Source: Lautropia sp. (GTDB lineage: Bacteria > Pseudomonadota > Gammaproteobacteria > Burkholderiales > Burkholderiaceae_E). From it: a stretch of 41,604 nt of DNA. This document shows, one piece after another, positions 27,695 to 35,898 of this stretch (the first letter of the stretch is position 1; every line of letters begins with the position of its first letter). Under the pieces are notes generated by a model. The model saw only the letters and a list, made by a program, of their open reading frames with translations, had not been told where the DNA came from and did not search any database. A program made the translations under genes and the position numbers. The stretch is taken from the NCBI GenBank assembly GCA_030528325.1, contig JAUMZD010000029.1, positions 1-41,604 on the forward strand, written 5' to 3'.

Positions 27695-28936
27695 ATGAAA
27701 CTGCCTTCCGCCAAGACGCTGCTCGCCATCCTGGCCGGCACGGCCATCATCATCCTGCTCGGCTGGCAGGCTTTCCGGGAACCCGCCCAGATCGCCCGCG
27801 TCGCCACCGTCGGGCATGGCCCCCTCACGCAGACGATCGACGAGGAAGGCAAGACCCGACTGAAGCAGCGTTACCGGATCAGCGCCCCGGTGGCGGGCAA
27901 CCTGCGCCGGATCAGTCTGCAACCGGGCGATGCGGTCAGTGCCGGGCAGATTCTGGCCCTGATCGACCCGGGCACGAGTGGCCTGCTGGATGCACGGACG
28001 CGCGCCCAGGCCGAAGCCGACCTGAAAGCCGGACAGAGCCAGCGCCGCGCCGCCCGGGAACGGATCGCGGCAGCCCGCGCCGCCCATCAGCTCGCCCAGA
28101 CCAGCCTGAAACGCACCCGGATACTGCGTGAAGCCAACACCGTGTCGCAGGAAGCGCTGGATCAGGCCAGCACCCGTGCGGCCACGACCACGGCCGAGCT
28201 GGCAGCGGCACAGGCCGAAGAGCAGGCCGCCATCCAGCGGGTCATCTCGGCCCAGGCCATCCTGGCCCAGGAAGGCCGCACGGTCGAGCATCAGGCCCCT
28301 CTGGCATTGCACGCCCCGGTCGATGGCGTGGTGCTGAAACGCCCCATCGACAGCGCCGGCCCCATTCAGGCCGGCCAGCTGCTGATGGAGATGGGTGACA
28401 CGAGTCAGCTGGAGATCGAGGCCGATGTGCTGTCCACCGAGGCCGTCCGCCTGTCACCGGGCATGGCGGTGCGGGTGCTGCGCTGGGGCGGACAGGGCGG
28501 CGACGGCAGTGACCGGGTGCTCGATGCCCGCATCCGGCGCATCGAACCCGGCGGCTTCACGAAAACCTCGGCGCTGGGCGTGGAAGAGCAGCGCACGCGG
28601 GTGATCATCGACATCGACAGCCCACGAAGCGAATGGGCAGCCCTCGGCGACGCCTATCGGGTGGAACTCTCCTTCATCCTTCGACACGAAGACGCGGTGC
28701 TACAGGTGCCCGCCAGCGCACTCTTCCGGATTCAGGACAAGGACAGCGAGGGCAAGCCCCGCCAGGGTTGGGCGCTGTACCGGGTGGAGGAAGGCCGCGC
28801 CCGCCAGACGCTCGTGAAAACCGGCCTGCGATCCAGCCAGGCCGTGCAGATTCTGGAAGGGGTCTCGGCCGGTGATACCGTGATCGTGCAGCCCGACGAC
28901 CGGATCAGGGACGGCGTGCCGATCGACGGGCACTGA
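27695..28936 (+). CDS. HlyD/RND-type periplasmic adaptor subunit
   Basis: A 413-residue membrane fusion protein. One N-terminal transmembrane anchor (about 7-25) is followed by a first lipoyl half (A-P-V-A-G-N-L-R-R-I), an Ala/Gln-rich coiled-coil hairpin at about 95-185, a second lipoyl half (A-P-V-D-G-V-V-L-K-R-P) and a beta-barrel. It links the inner-membrane permease to an outer-membrane channel encoded elsewhere. GAGGAG lies before the ATG, 15 bp after the permease stop, so it is the third gene of the operon. Confidence 0.92.
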   Translation: MKLPSAKTLLAILAGTAIIILLGWQAFREPAQIARVATVGHGPLTQTIDEEGKTRLKQRYRISAPVAGNLRRISLQPGDAVSAGQILALIDPGTSGLLDARTRAQAEADLKAGQSQRRAARERIAAARAAHQLAQTSLKRTRILREANTVSQEALDQASTRAATTTAELAAAQAEEQAAIQRVISAQAILAQEGRTVEHQAPLALHAPVDGVVLKRPIDSAGPIQAGQLLMEMGDTSQLEIEADVLSTEAVRLSPGMAVRVLRWGGQGGDGSDRVLDARIRRIEPGGFTKTSALGVEEQRTRVIIDIDSPRSEWAALGDAYRVELSFILRHEDAVLQVPASALFRIQDKDSEGKPRQGWALYRVEEGRARQTLVKTGLRSSQAVQILEGVSAGDTVIVQPDDRIRDGVPIDGH

Positions 28937-28938
28937 AG

Positions 28939-29130
28939 AGACCCGTATCGAGCGAGCACCCTGTGAAGCGGCACTTGCCCGAAGGTCGCCAATTCGATCC
29001 GTACCCGCGGACTCAGAGTTTTGAGCATGCCCGCGAGCCGCTCCAGCTCGTCGTCCGACACCAGATCGACCTTGTTCAGCACGATCACGTCACAAAACTC
29101 CACCTGCTCGATCAGCACCTCAAGGGATGC
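28939..29130 (-). pseudogene. Fragment of a CobW/YciC-type GTPase gene
   Basis: About 64 codons read like the middle of a CobW/COG0523 metallochaperone GTPase: L-I-E-Q-V-E-F-C-D-V-I-V-L-N-K-V-D-L-V includes the N-K-x-D guanine-specificity motif, followed by an R-L-A-G-M-L-K-T-L-S-P-R-V-R-I helix. No Walker A region or metal-binding C-x-x-C is found on either side, so it is a remnant. It starts right after the HlyD-type gene stop on the opposite strand. Confidence 0.75.
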
Positions 29131-29197
29131 TCCACTTTGGTCAAAGGAGACATGACGACTTTGGGCTGACAGGTTTCCGGTTTCGCCCCCCGCCCTG

Positions 29198-30289
29198 TCA
29201 GTCGCGCGAATCCAGCTCCCAACCCGGCACGCCCGCCCGGATCGCCGCCGAGAACCTTTCACTGGCCTCACGCGGCCCCAGCCCGGCCGTGGCCTGATCC
29301 GCCGGCAGGGCACGCGGGTTGATGTGCCCCAGGCGCTGCAGCTCGGCATAGGTTCTCCCCGGCGCCAGCCCCTGGTGGTCGAAGGCGTACGCGGCAAAGT
29401 GCCCCGAGGCCAGCAGGCGCCAGTCCAGCGGCAGGCCCGGGTCGAGCTGGCGGGCCAGGTCGAAGACGATGGTCGTGCAATTGCTGCCGAGCGTGTCATA
29501 GAAAGCCGGGCGCTGGCGCAGTGCTTCCGCTTCCTTCAGATAGGCCAGGAACACCGTGCGCAACTGGGCTCGATCCAGATTCAGCCGATACAGATAGACA
29601 TCCTCGCCACGTGCATTGCTGCGCGTGCGGATGATGTCGTGCTCATCGGCCGCGATGATGACCTGCTCGTACTGACGGAAAAAGCCGGCCACCGCCGAGA
29701 AGGACTCATGGCGTTCCTTGCGGATTTCCAGCGAAAAGGCCAGCCGCTGCCCATCCTCGAAACCGAAGCTCACCAGCGTGTGTGCGATGTGAGGCCCCAT
29801 CCAGTACGACAGGATCAGATCGGCGCTCTCCAGCTTCGACAGCGCCAGGTGACGCGTTTCCCAGCGGGGCGTGTAATCGGTTTCGGTTCGCCAGTCGAAG
29901 TTTCGCACCTGATGCAGCGTGACCTGATCCCCCGCGATCTCGGGCTGCAGCAGCCGCGCCACGTCATCGGCCCACGGCCTGTCATGGGAAGGCGCCAGAC
30001 TCTGCCACCAGATCTGCAGGGCTGCGAACGCCAGCGCGAAGATCCCCGGCAGCCAGCGCGCCCGCTCTGCCCAGGGGTGGGCTGCCCGGAGGCGGTCCCA
30101 GCCGATCAGCAGGGCCACCGTCAGGATCCCCAGCAGGCACCACAGCACCAGCACCCCGCGCCCGGCCAGACCCGGGGCCTGGAACCACAACGCTCCACCC
30201 CCCCAGCCAGCCACGCCCAGCGCCAGACAGGCCAGTACCCATCGCAGCCAGCCATGCCGGGCACGCCCGTTTTCCTGAACAGCACTCAT
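29198..30289 (-). CDS. DUF4105 (Lnb N-terminal periplasmic domain) membrane protein
   Basis: A 363-residue protein with two or three N-terminal hydrophobic segments (about 14-32, 44-64, 78-95) and a periplasmic domain that looks like DUF4105. The segment L-G-S-N-C-T-T-I-V-F-D-L-A-R holds a conserved Cys and resembles the active-site helix of papain-like or NlpC/P60-like folds, with His in S-G-H-F-A-A-Y-A-F downstream. The start is taken at 30289; the upstream extension of the frame runs into the 171-bp repeat. Function unknown here; some relatives are linked to lipoprotein N-acylation. It stands alone, facing the CobW remnant. Confidence 0.75.
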   Translation of the reverse strand: MSAVQENGRARHGWLRWVLACLALGVAGWGGGALWFQAPGLAGRGVLVLWCLLGILTVALLIGWDRLRAAHPWAERARWLPGIFALAFAALQIWWQSLAPSHDRPWADDVARLLQPEIAGDQVTLHQVRNFDWRTETDYTPRWETRHLALSKLESADLILSYWMGPHIAHTLVSFGFEDGQRLAFSLEIRKERHESFSAVAGFFRQYEQVIIAADEHDIIRTRSNARGEDVYLYRLNLDRAQLRTVFLAYLKEAEALRQRPAFYDTLGSNCTTIVFDLARQLDPGLPLDWRLLASGHFAAYAFDHQGLAPGRTYAELQRLGHINPRALPADQATAGLGPREASERFSAAIRAGVPGWELDSRD

Positions 30290-30335
30290 GATGTTTTTGT
30301 GACCTCGGCAGACGCTCGTGCAAAACCATTCTTTC

Positions 30336-30506
30336 CCTAGGAGCCTGGGCGGCAGGAAAGTCGCGGGCTGCAAACCGGCCGCGCCGGCTCATTTTGCACC
30401 CGCTTCTTGCCCCATGGCACCGGCTATGGGGCGGCGAATCGGGCACGAACTGTGCTCGGCGGGGCCGGTTTTCGCCTTCGCGATTCCTACCGCCCAAGCT
30501 CCTAGG
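30336..30506 (-). repeat. 171-bp palindromic repeat, copy 2
   Basis: Same length and same CCTAGG ends as copy 1 (227-397), in inverted orientation, with about ten differences by eye. Read in the direction of the DUF4105 gene it has the same polarity that copy 1 has relative to the haemoglobin gene, and it ends 46 bp before the DUF4105 start. Confidence 0.9.
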
Positions 30507-30546
30507 ATAGACTGGTCAGATAACTATCTTCAGGCGTTCCGAGGGT

Positions 30547-31098
30547 TTACCTTTCGGCCAGGCAAGCCGCATCCCGTGCCCTCTGCCCGGGGCGCATCGA
30601 CGCCAGCGGGGCGATACGCTCCCATGCCTTCTCAAGATTGATCTGCTGGGCAACGCAGGCCAGCTGACGCATGTCGTCATCCACCTGACAAGTGGGTCGT
30701 GCTTGAAGCCAGCTCAGAATATCGGCCAGATGCCAGAGCGTGACGCTCCCCTCGTGTACGGGAACAGGAAAATCCGTGGCATGTGCCAACATCATCTTGC
30801 GCATCGCCTGACGCGACACGCCCACGATATCCGCCACATCACTCAGCCCGACCAGATCAGGCGAGACTTCGATCAGCACGGCCTCCGGCACGGCCCCGGC
30901 CACATCCGACATGGCCGAGCGCACCGCCTCTTCGGCACCGACCGCTTCCCGGGCAAACTCAAGTGCCAGTCGACCTGTCACCCCGATTCCCGCCAGCGCG
31001 TCATCGCACCCTGCTTCACCCAAACGCTCCAGCAGCAGGGCCATGTCCTGCACGCCAGGTGGCAGATGGTATTTGAGCGTGAAAACATATTCGGTCAT
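30547..31098 (-). CDS. HTH-domain protein, probable antitoxin partner
   Basis: A 183-residue protein. A helix-turn-helix is seen at about 104-130: V-G-L-S-D-V-A-D-I-V-G-V-S-R-Q-A-M-R-K-M-M, followed by S-V-T-L-W-H-L-A-D-I-L-S-W-L, as in excisionase/AlpA-like or Xre-like binders. The N-terminal 90 residues form another domain (T-E-Y-V-F-T-L-K-Y-H-L at the start), not recognised. The ATG at 31098 overlaps the stop of the small HicA-like gene, the coupling typical of toxin-antitoxin pairs. It most likely binds the palindrome upstream of that gene. Confidence 0.65.
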   Translation of the reverse strand: MTEYVFTLKYHLPPGVQDMALLLERLGEAGCDDALAGIGVTGRLALEFAREAVGAEEAVRSAMSDVAGAVPEAVLIEVSPDLVGLSDVADIVGVSRQAMRKMMLAHATDFPVPVHEGSVTLWHLADILSWLQARPTCQVDDDMRQLACVAQQINLEKAWERIAPLASMRPGQRARDAACLAER

Positions 31099-31361
31099 CA
31101 CTTGGACTCCATGTCATCTGGAAAGCTGCCCGAACAGTTGTCCACGACTCTTTTCAGCTGACGGGCATGACTGAACGGATTTCTTGGCGTACTCCAGATA
31201 CTGACAATGCAAAACTCACCGCATCGACATGCCTGATCATGAAAGGGGCAATACAGACGCCCCCAGGCATGGCTTCCACCCACCTCGACTCGCCAACCAT
31301 GAGCCTCGGCATGTTTCAGTACGTCTTCGATGTCCTTTTTGGGATGAGCAGGACGCTTCAT
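31098..31361 (-). CDS. HicA-like small protein, probable toxin
   Basis: An 87-residue protein. V-L-K-H-A-E-A-H-G-W-R-V-E-V-G-G-S-H-A-W-G-R-L-Y resembles the HicA fold, where a helix, a Gly-Trp and a G-S-H active site His occur in this order; R-Q-L-K-R-V-V-D-N ends it, like the C-terminal HicA helix. A cysteine-rich insert (D-Q-A-C-R-C-G-E-F-C) is unlike standard HicA. The ATG at 31361 has GGAGGA five bases upstream. It is first in a two-gene unit with the HTH protein. Toxin activity is an inference from fold, size and gene order. Confidence 0.6.
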   Translation of the reverse strand: MKRPAHPKKDIEDVLKHAEAHGWRVEVGGSHAWGRLYCPFHDQACRCGEFCIVSIWSTPRNPFSHARQLKRVVDNCSGSFPDDMESK

Positions 31362-31372
31362 CAATGTCCTCC

Positions 31373-31415
31373 AGTATGCAGGGCCTGCCCGGGGTTGTCA
31401 ACTGACAACCCCGGG
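31373..31415 (-). promoter_or_regulatory. Promoter with 28-bp palindromic operator of the TA-like pair
   Basis: On the minus strand TTGACA (31401-31396), a 17-bp spacer and CATACT (31378-31373) form a good sigma-70 promoter. The -35 box lies inside a palindrome at 31388-31415 with two perfect 13-bp arms around two bases. This is how autoregulated toxin-antitoxin operons look. A start point 6-7 bases after the -10 would cut off the GGAGGA ribosome site, so the transcript may be nearly leaderless or start elsewhere. Confidence 0.65.
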
Positions 31416-31484
31416 GGTGCTCCACTCAGGAAAACATGTTCGACCGCCTGCGCTCAGCTTTCAATCGGCCATGCCTCACATGGA

Positions 31485-31758
31485 TTAGAGCGTGTTATGC
31501 ACTTATTCGTCCCCGCGCTGGCCCCAAAACCGCGGGCTGACAAGGCGCCACGCGCCGGTAAGGCTGGCCGCCTTATCAAGCGTGGCAACGCCGTCAGCGT
31601 GCGGTTTTGGGGCCAGCCCGAAGGGAAAGCCCCTCTGGGCGTGCAGAACAAGGCGCCAAGCCCGAAGAATCCTGGATGGCTTCAAGGGGGTTGGCAACGC
31701 AGTGCTGCGCGCCCAGAGGGGCTTTCGCGGGGACGAATAAGTGCATAACACGCTCTAA
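31485..31758. mobile_element. 274-bp MITE with perfect 33-bp terminal inverted repeats
   Basis: The left end at 31485-31517 starts TTAGAGCGTGTTATGCAC and the right end at 31726-31758 is its exact complement over 33 bases. Inside there are further inverted pairs: CTGGCCCCAAAACCGC (31518-31533) with its complement near 31602-31617, and a pair around CCCCTCTGGGCG. No transposase frame is present. A TA at both edges would fit a TA target duplication. It is inserted between the TA-like pair and the S33 hydrolase gene. Confidence 0.9.
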
Positions 31759-31794
31759 GCCAGATGGGCGTGCCGGATTTTCCTTTGAAACCGG

Positions 31795-33315
31795 TTACCT
31801 CCCACGCTCGGCCAGACACGCCACATCCAGCGCCTTCGGATCGGGGCTTTGCAGAAACTGCCCCAGCACCTGCGGCATGCACCCGGCGACGATGGCGTTA
31901 TGCCCCAGATGCGGCAGCAGCAGATGACGAGACTTCGGGAGTTTCGCCGCCAGCTCATCACCGAAGGACGGCGGGATGATCGGATCCTGCCCACCCGAGA
32001 CGATCAGCGTCGGAATGCTGGAAGCCAGCGGCTCATGAAAATCCTTCGCCAGCGGGCGTGAGGGCCACTGCTCGCAGCCGGCCTGGGACACGCGAATCAG
32101 CTCATGGATGCGCAACCAGTCCTGCATGACGGCAGGCGGTTGCGGACGTCGGCCCAGCTCTTCGGTGCAGGTGGTGGCATAGTAGGTGCCCAGCGGCACC
32201 ATCCGGGTCATGACCTGCTCGATGTTCATGCTGAGCAGCGTCGCCATCTCATACTGCTTCTGGCCCAGATGCGCGATCATCTCGGGCAACAGGGCTGCGG
32301 TCTCGGGCGCATAGGCCAGCATCCTGACCGTGCCGCCCAGCGCGGATTCCGTCAGTGTCCGGCTGATGATCCGCCCGGTGGCCGGATCGGGCACCTGTAC
32401 CGTCACCGGTTTGTCACGCAGGGCCGCCAGGGCCGCGATCAGCTGGGCGCGACTGTCACCCGCCTGCGCGGCGCAGGCCGGGTGCTGCTGGCAGGCCGCG
32501 AACACATCATCCAGCACGCGATACACGCGCGTCACGCCCTCGACGAGGCTACGATCGTTCGGCAGCGGAGAATCCAGCACCATCGAACGCACCCGATCCG
32601 GGTACGCCCGGGCATAGTGCTGCGCCACGCGCGTGCCGTAGGAAACGCCCAGCAGATTCATCGTCGGGAGCCCCATCGCCGCCCGGACGCGCTCCAGATC
32701 CCGCACGACATCCGGCGTGCCGTAATGGCGCACATCGGCCTTGTCGGCCAGCTGACGCGGGCAGCTGGCGATCAGCGCCTCGGTCTGCGGCAGTGTCAGG
32801 TCGATCAGGGGCGTGCCATCCGGCGACGCACAATCAAGACGGTTCGATGCCCCCGTGCCCCGCTGGTCGATCAACAGCACCGGATGATGCGACACGGCCG
32901 CCCCCAGCATGGGCGACAGCTGAGGCCAGCTTTCACGGGCCGACTGCCCCGGCCCGCCCGCCAGCAGCACGACCGGATCAGTCGCCGCAGGCTGGGCAGA
33001 GGCCGGCACCCACGATACTTGCAGGGTGACCTGGCGGCCTTTCGGCTGGTCGGGGTTCTCGGGCACCTCCAGCGTGCTGCACAACGCAGGCAGCTCGGCC
33101 GCTGGCATGCCGGGCATCTCGTCCCCTTTCAGCGTGCAGGGCTTGAAGCTGAGGCTTCCGATCTGCTGCGCCCTCAACGCAGATAGCTCTGCGCCAGCCT
33201 TCTCCTCGACTTCGCCTGCCCCCGATTGAAAAGCCCCCGCCTGAACACTCCAGCCGCACAACACCCCCAGCATCAGGGACTTTTGAATCCAAGGCCACAA
33301 CTTTCGATGACGCAT
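31795..33315 (-). CDS. Secreted alpha/beta hydrolase, S33 tripeptidyl-aminopeptidase-like
   Basis: A 506-residue protein with an N-terminal signal peptide ending near G-A-F. The alpha/beta hydrolase fold is clear: V-L-L-A-G-G-P-G-Q-S oxyanion loop, nucleophile Ser in G-V-S-Y-G-T near residue 225, V-L-D-S-P-L-P after it, catalytic Asp in S-G-G-Q-D-P, and His in P-H-L-G-H-N. A TAP-like C-terminal part is present. It probably cleaves N-terminal residues or short peptides in the periplasm. Ribosome site GGAGAAG precedes the ATG. A 96-bp piece of its 5' region is copied at 39621-39716. It stands next to, and in the same direction as, the C39 peptide locus; a link is not shown. Confidence 0.9.
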   Translation of the reverse strand: MRHRKLWPWIQKSLMLGVLCGWSVQAGAFQSGAGEVEEKAGAELSALRAQQIGSLSFKPCTLKGDEMPGMPAAELPALCSTLEVPENPDQPKGRQVTLQVSWVPASAQPAATDPVVLLAGGPGQSARESWPQLSPMLGAAVSHHPVLLIDQRGTGASNRLDCASPDGTPLIDLTLPQTEALIASCPRQLADKADVRHYGTPDVVRDLERVRAAMGLPTMNLLGVSYGTRVAQHYARAYPDRVRSMVLDSPLPNDRSLVEGVTRVYRVLDDVFAACQQHPACAAQAGDSRAQLIAALAALRDKPVTVQVPDPATGRIISRTLTESALGGTVRMLAYAPETAALLPEMIAHLGQKQYEMATLLSMNIEQVMTRMVPLGTYYATTCTEELGRRPQPPAVMQDWLRIHELIRVSQAGCEQWPSRPLAKDFHEPLASSIPTLIVSGGQDPIIPPSFGDELAAKLPKSRHLLLPHLGHNAIVAGCMPQVLGQFLQSPDPKALDVACLAERGR

Positions 33316-33409
33316 TTTTTCTTCTCCACTTCGTTGAAATGTTTTCCCGATGGACAGTTTTCATGCTTTCGCCCTATCCCCTGTCATCCTGCCTGCTTTT
33401 TTCCTCCTT

Positions 33410-34510
33410 TCACCGCTGAAACGTGATCGGCACAGCATCCACGAACACCAGCAACGGATAACGCAAGGAAGGCTGGGGAAGTAGATGCAGTTCACGCACG
33501 CTGCCTGCCTGATCGAGCAGCCTGACCCTCATCGCCGCACGCTCCCCCGGGATGATCGTGGCTCGAACATCCACCACACCATCCTGCTCCTTCAGCCGGA
33601 AACACTCGGCATCTGCATGAAACGAAAACTCAAGCGGAATGCCCTCCACCTCGATCTGCCAAACCTCCAGCGGCACCCTGCCCTTCAAGGCACTCGCCAG
33701 CCTGAGCCAGGACACACGCGACAACCGGCGATACAGACTGGGGGATGAAGACGAGAATGACCGGGACAGCCGAAGCTCGTGGCGAGCAACCAGCCCCTGG
33801 ATCCACGCATCCCGCTCCCCGACCTCCTCTGACGACATCGACTCACCACTCAAGTTGGTCCCCTGCGCCTGCGCCGAATGATTGGGTCCTGGCTGGAAGG
33901 CCCGTCTCGAGAGGCTCAAGGCCGCCAGGCCCATCACGATCAGCACCACGACGATTGCAAGCTCATATGCCAGCAAACCATCCGCCTGCCTGCCAGCTTC
34001 ACGTCCGACCAGAAGCCACCAACCCAACCGAAGCACGATAAAGAGACATGCCAGACCGATCAGGCCATGACCCACCCGTCTGAAGCGGTTCGCCAGCGGG
34101 ATGGATGCTGGGCCTGACAGAGCTGACATCAGCTCCGGCAGAAAAATCTCGATCACGGCGAAAACGAATTGCATGCCCCCCCAGAAACTCCCTTGTTCAG
34201 AAGAACCCAAACCGTTTCCTGATACGCCCACCCTCGGGAACCAGCCCCCCTTCATGTTGACGATCAGCGAATATTCACCGGCCAGACCACGCCCGTCATC
34301 GATCAGACCCGAAACCCGGACATGACGACACGCCTCATCGTCATGGAAAACATCGATTTCCATCTGCGAATAATCATCAGCCCCCGGAACACCATGCTCG
34401 ACTGTGTGAGGAAGCCCCCAGGAGCCAGCCTTCGTCTGAAGATCCGGGTTGTCGCGCCAGAACCGGTGCACGGTTTCCTTGGCCACCGACAGAAGTTGAT
34501 CCTTGTCCAT
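33410..34510 (-). CDS. Membrane protein with a new N-terminal domain shared with the 36411 gene
   Basis: A 366-residue protein of unknown family. Residues 1-100 (starting M-D-K-D-Q-L-L-S-V-A-K-E-T-V-H-R-F-W-R-D-N-P-D-L) match, almost along the whole length, the 104-residue protein encoded at 36411-36725. Three hydrophobic segments follow at about 108-130, 148-170 and 180-202. The C-terminal 140 residues are a soluble beta-rich domain. The start at 34510 follows GGAG. It is the last gene of the putative peptide locus; membrane location and position make an immunity or accessory role possible, but nothing in the sequence proves it. Confidence 0.7.
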   Translation of the reverse strand: MDKDQLLSVAKETVHRFWRDNPDLQTKAGSWGLPHTVEHGVPGADDYSQMEIDVFHDDEACRHVRVSGLIDDGRGLAGEYSLIVNMKGGWFPRVGVSGNGLGSSEQGSFWGGMQFVFAVIEIFLPELMSALSGPASIPLANRFRRVGHGLIGLACLFIVLRLGWWLLVGREAGRQADGLLAYELAIVVVLIVMGLAALSLSRRAFQPGPNHSAQAQGTNLSGESMSSEEVGERDAWIQGLVARHELRLSRSFSSSSPSLYRRLSRVSWLRLASALKGRVPLEVWQIEVEGIPLEFSFHADAECFRLKEQDGVVDVRATIIPGERAAMRVRLLDQAGSVRELHLLPQPSLRYPLLVFVDAVPITFQR

Positions 34511-34526
34511 CTCCAACACCTGGCCC

Positions 34527-34736
34527 TCAGGGCAGCCCCCATTTGTTCCTGAGCAGCTTTGAAATACCGACACCCACGAAGGTGGAAAGCAGCGCTCGCC
34601 ACAGCCAGCGGGGATCGCCTTCCGGCACGCCCTCCAGCGGGCATAGCCAGGCGGCCACCATCAACACGGCGGCTGTCGATATGCCGATGATCAGCATCGA
34701 CATCATGAGAAGCAGCATATACGGCATTTTCTTCAC
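34527..34736 (-). CDS. Small membrane protein, unknown
   Basis: A 69-residue protein with one strong transmembrane helix (about 5-31) and a second weaker hydrophobic segment around 46-60. The start is GTG 34736 or ATG 34727; neither has a strong ribosome site. It ends 16 bp before the 366-residue membrane protein gene and starts right next to an inverted-repeat element. Small hydrophobic proteins next to bacteriocin genes often give immunity; here that is only a possibility. Confidence 0.5.
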   Translation of the reverse strand: MKKMPYMLLLMMSMLIIGISTAAVLMVAAWLCPLEGVPEGDPRWLWRALLSTFVGVGISKLLRNKWGLP

Positions 34737-34738
34737 TA

Positions 34739-34876
34739 TTAACAGACTGTTAAAATAAAGCCAGACAGCGGATCCATCATGAATATGGCAAAAAAATCAT
34801 GTCCGCAAATCAATGGGTTATGAGATGCACGTAGCGACGGGATGGCCGATTCCGGGGTATTTCAACAGCCTGTTAG
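34739..34876. repeat. 138-bp inverted-repeat element (MITE-like remnant)
   Basis: AACAGACTGTTAAAATA at 34741-34757 and, inverted, TATTTCAACAGCCTGTT at 34858-34874 match at 15 of 17 positions. The ends (TTAACAG, CTGTTAG) resemble IS ends. No transposase or gene is inside. It separates the 69- and 102-residue membrane protein genes. Confidence 0.6.
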
Positions 34877-34878
34877 AC

Positions 34879-35187
34879 TCAGAAGACATCATGCCCTTCT
34901 TTTCCGTTCGTCTTCGCTTTTTCCCTTTCTAAATCTTTGCAAGTATCAACCCAGAAGTACATTGGAATCCCACCAAAGAAAGAGATTGCCCCATAAGAAA
35001 AAGCCAAAATCAAGGGCTCAAAAGGCTGGCCGGAAGAATAATTAGCCACCCCATAGACAAAGCCAAAAAATGCCCCTAACAGGGAACATGTCTTTATAGC
35101 CCAGAAGAATCCCTTCTCCTTCTCTATCGCATAAGACGGAACGGACATAACTACCATGGCCACCAGTCCAAAAAAAAACCCTTCCAT
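34879..35187 (-). CDS. Small membrane protein, unknown (102 residues)
   Basis: A 102-residue protein with three hydrophobic stretches: about 3-20, 28-50 and 56-78, and a basic/acidic C-terminal tail. It is encoded just after the terminator-like hairpin that follows the last precursor gene. GC content is clearly below the flanking catabolic region. No family recognised. As with the 69-residue protein, an immunity role is possible by position only. Confidence 0.6.
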   Translation of the reverse strand: MEGFFFGLVAMVVMSVPSYAIEKEKGFFWAIKTCSLLGAFFGFVYGVANYSSGQPFEPLILAFSYGAISFFGGIPMYFWVDTCKDLEREKAKTNGKEGHDVF

Positions 35188-35226
35188 AAAGCCCTCAATT
35201 CATTCATAAGCTTTCAAGACAAGATC

Positions 35227-35266
35227 GAAAGAAATGCACTGAACTTTCGTCCAGTGCATTTCTTTC
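35227..35266 (-). terminator. Hairpin terminator after precursor C gene
   Basis: A perfect 15-bp inverted repeat (GAAAGAAATGCACTG at 35227-35241 and its complement at 35252-35266) around a 10-nt loop, 5 bp after the stop codon of the 35272 gene. The descending arm on the minus strand is T-rich, though there is no long T-tract after it. Confidence 0.65.
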
Positions 35267-35271
35267 ATCTT

Positions 35272-35748
35272 TTACCGGTTGAATCCGTAATGATTCAAAC
35301 CTCTCTGAATCGAATTATTCGCGGCGAGAAGGCCAGGTCTCCACGCAATATTCCCTGTGACGAACCCACCCGCGGCACGAACCAAAGGCCCTCCAATTGC
35401 CCCGGTAATAGCCCCTGCCAACGCAGCATTACGAAGACCTGCCTGGCTAAAAGATGCCCTGTGTGTCGCAGCATAATATACCGAGCTGATCAAACTATTC
35501 ATTGCCATACCCCCAAGAACCAAAGGAATGAACGCTCCTTGGGTTTCTTGCATCTCAGAACTTGGCAATGCCGCCAACTGCATCGGTTTCTCTCCCTGGT
35601 CGAACAACCCCTGAATGTCTTGCTGGCTAAAAACAGCCTGCAATTGCTGGGTTGGCAGCCGGCTTGCGGACATTTCCGCAGCCTGCGCCTGAACGGAGAC
35701 CATCCCCACGGTGGCCAGCACCAGCACGGTTTGTTTGAGCTTCTTCAT
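35272..35748 (-). CDS. Sec-exported precursor C with double-glycine-type leader
   Basis: A 158-residue protein. Residues 1 to about 23 form a Sec signal peptide (M-K-K-L-K-Q then hydrophobic, ending A-Q-A). A polar pro-segment follows and ends in L-P-S-S-E-M-Q-E-T-Q-G-A (61-72), fitting the C39 double-glycine leader positions L-12, E-8, M-7, T-4, G-2, A-1. The predicted product (73-158, 86 residues) is rich in Gly and Ala with G-x-x-x-G-like motifs (A-G-A-I-T-G-A-I-G-G) and N-I-A-W-R-P-G near the end, a motif nearly shared with precursor A. The start at 35748 follows AGGAG. A bacteriocin- or surface-peptide role is inferred. Confidence 0.7.
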   Translation of the reverse strand: MKKLKQTVLVLATVGMVSVQAQAAEMSASRLPTQQLQAVFSQQDIQGLFDQGEKPMQLAALPSSEMQETQGAFIPLVLGGMAMNSLISSVYYAATHRASFSQAGLRNAALAGAITGAIGGPLVRAAGGFVTGNIAWRPGLLAANNSIQRGLNHYGFNR

Positions 35749-35850
35749 ATAGACTCCTGTCTTGATCAACCTACAACAACAAGCCTCGAAAGACTCCCGA
35801 GGCACTCATGGGCAGTGTTGCCGCACCCCCATCTCTATTAGGCCTTGCCT
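35749..35850 (-). promoter_or_regulatory. Duplicated 5' leader of precursor C
   Basis: About 102 bp nearly identical to the leader of precursor A (37225-37327). It holds a hairpin (GCCTCG/CGAGGC, 35783-35803) and a 12-codon open frame on the minus strand (35809-35771; M-S-A-S-G-V-F-R-G-L-L-L, stop TAG) ending in three TTG Leu codons. The ribosome site of the main gene follows. Possibly a 5' UTR regulatory element; no known riboswitch class was recognised. Confidence 0.6.
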
Positions 35851-35898
35851 GCGCACTGCACTAGCAAGCGCCCTTTTCCTATCCCATAACCTTTCACC

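Noticed and set aside
25115..28312. Long minus-strand frames opposite the ABC exporter genes.
   Set aside because: Antisense shadows of well-supported exporter genes, with His/Gln/Arg-rich translation.
31388..31415. The 28-bp palindrome as a rho-independent terminator.
   Set aside because: No T-tract on either side, and it overlaps a good -35 box upstream of a gene start, so an operator is the better reading.
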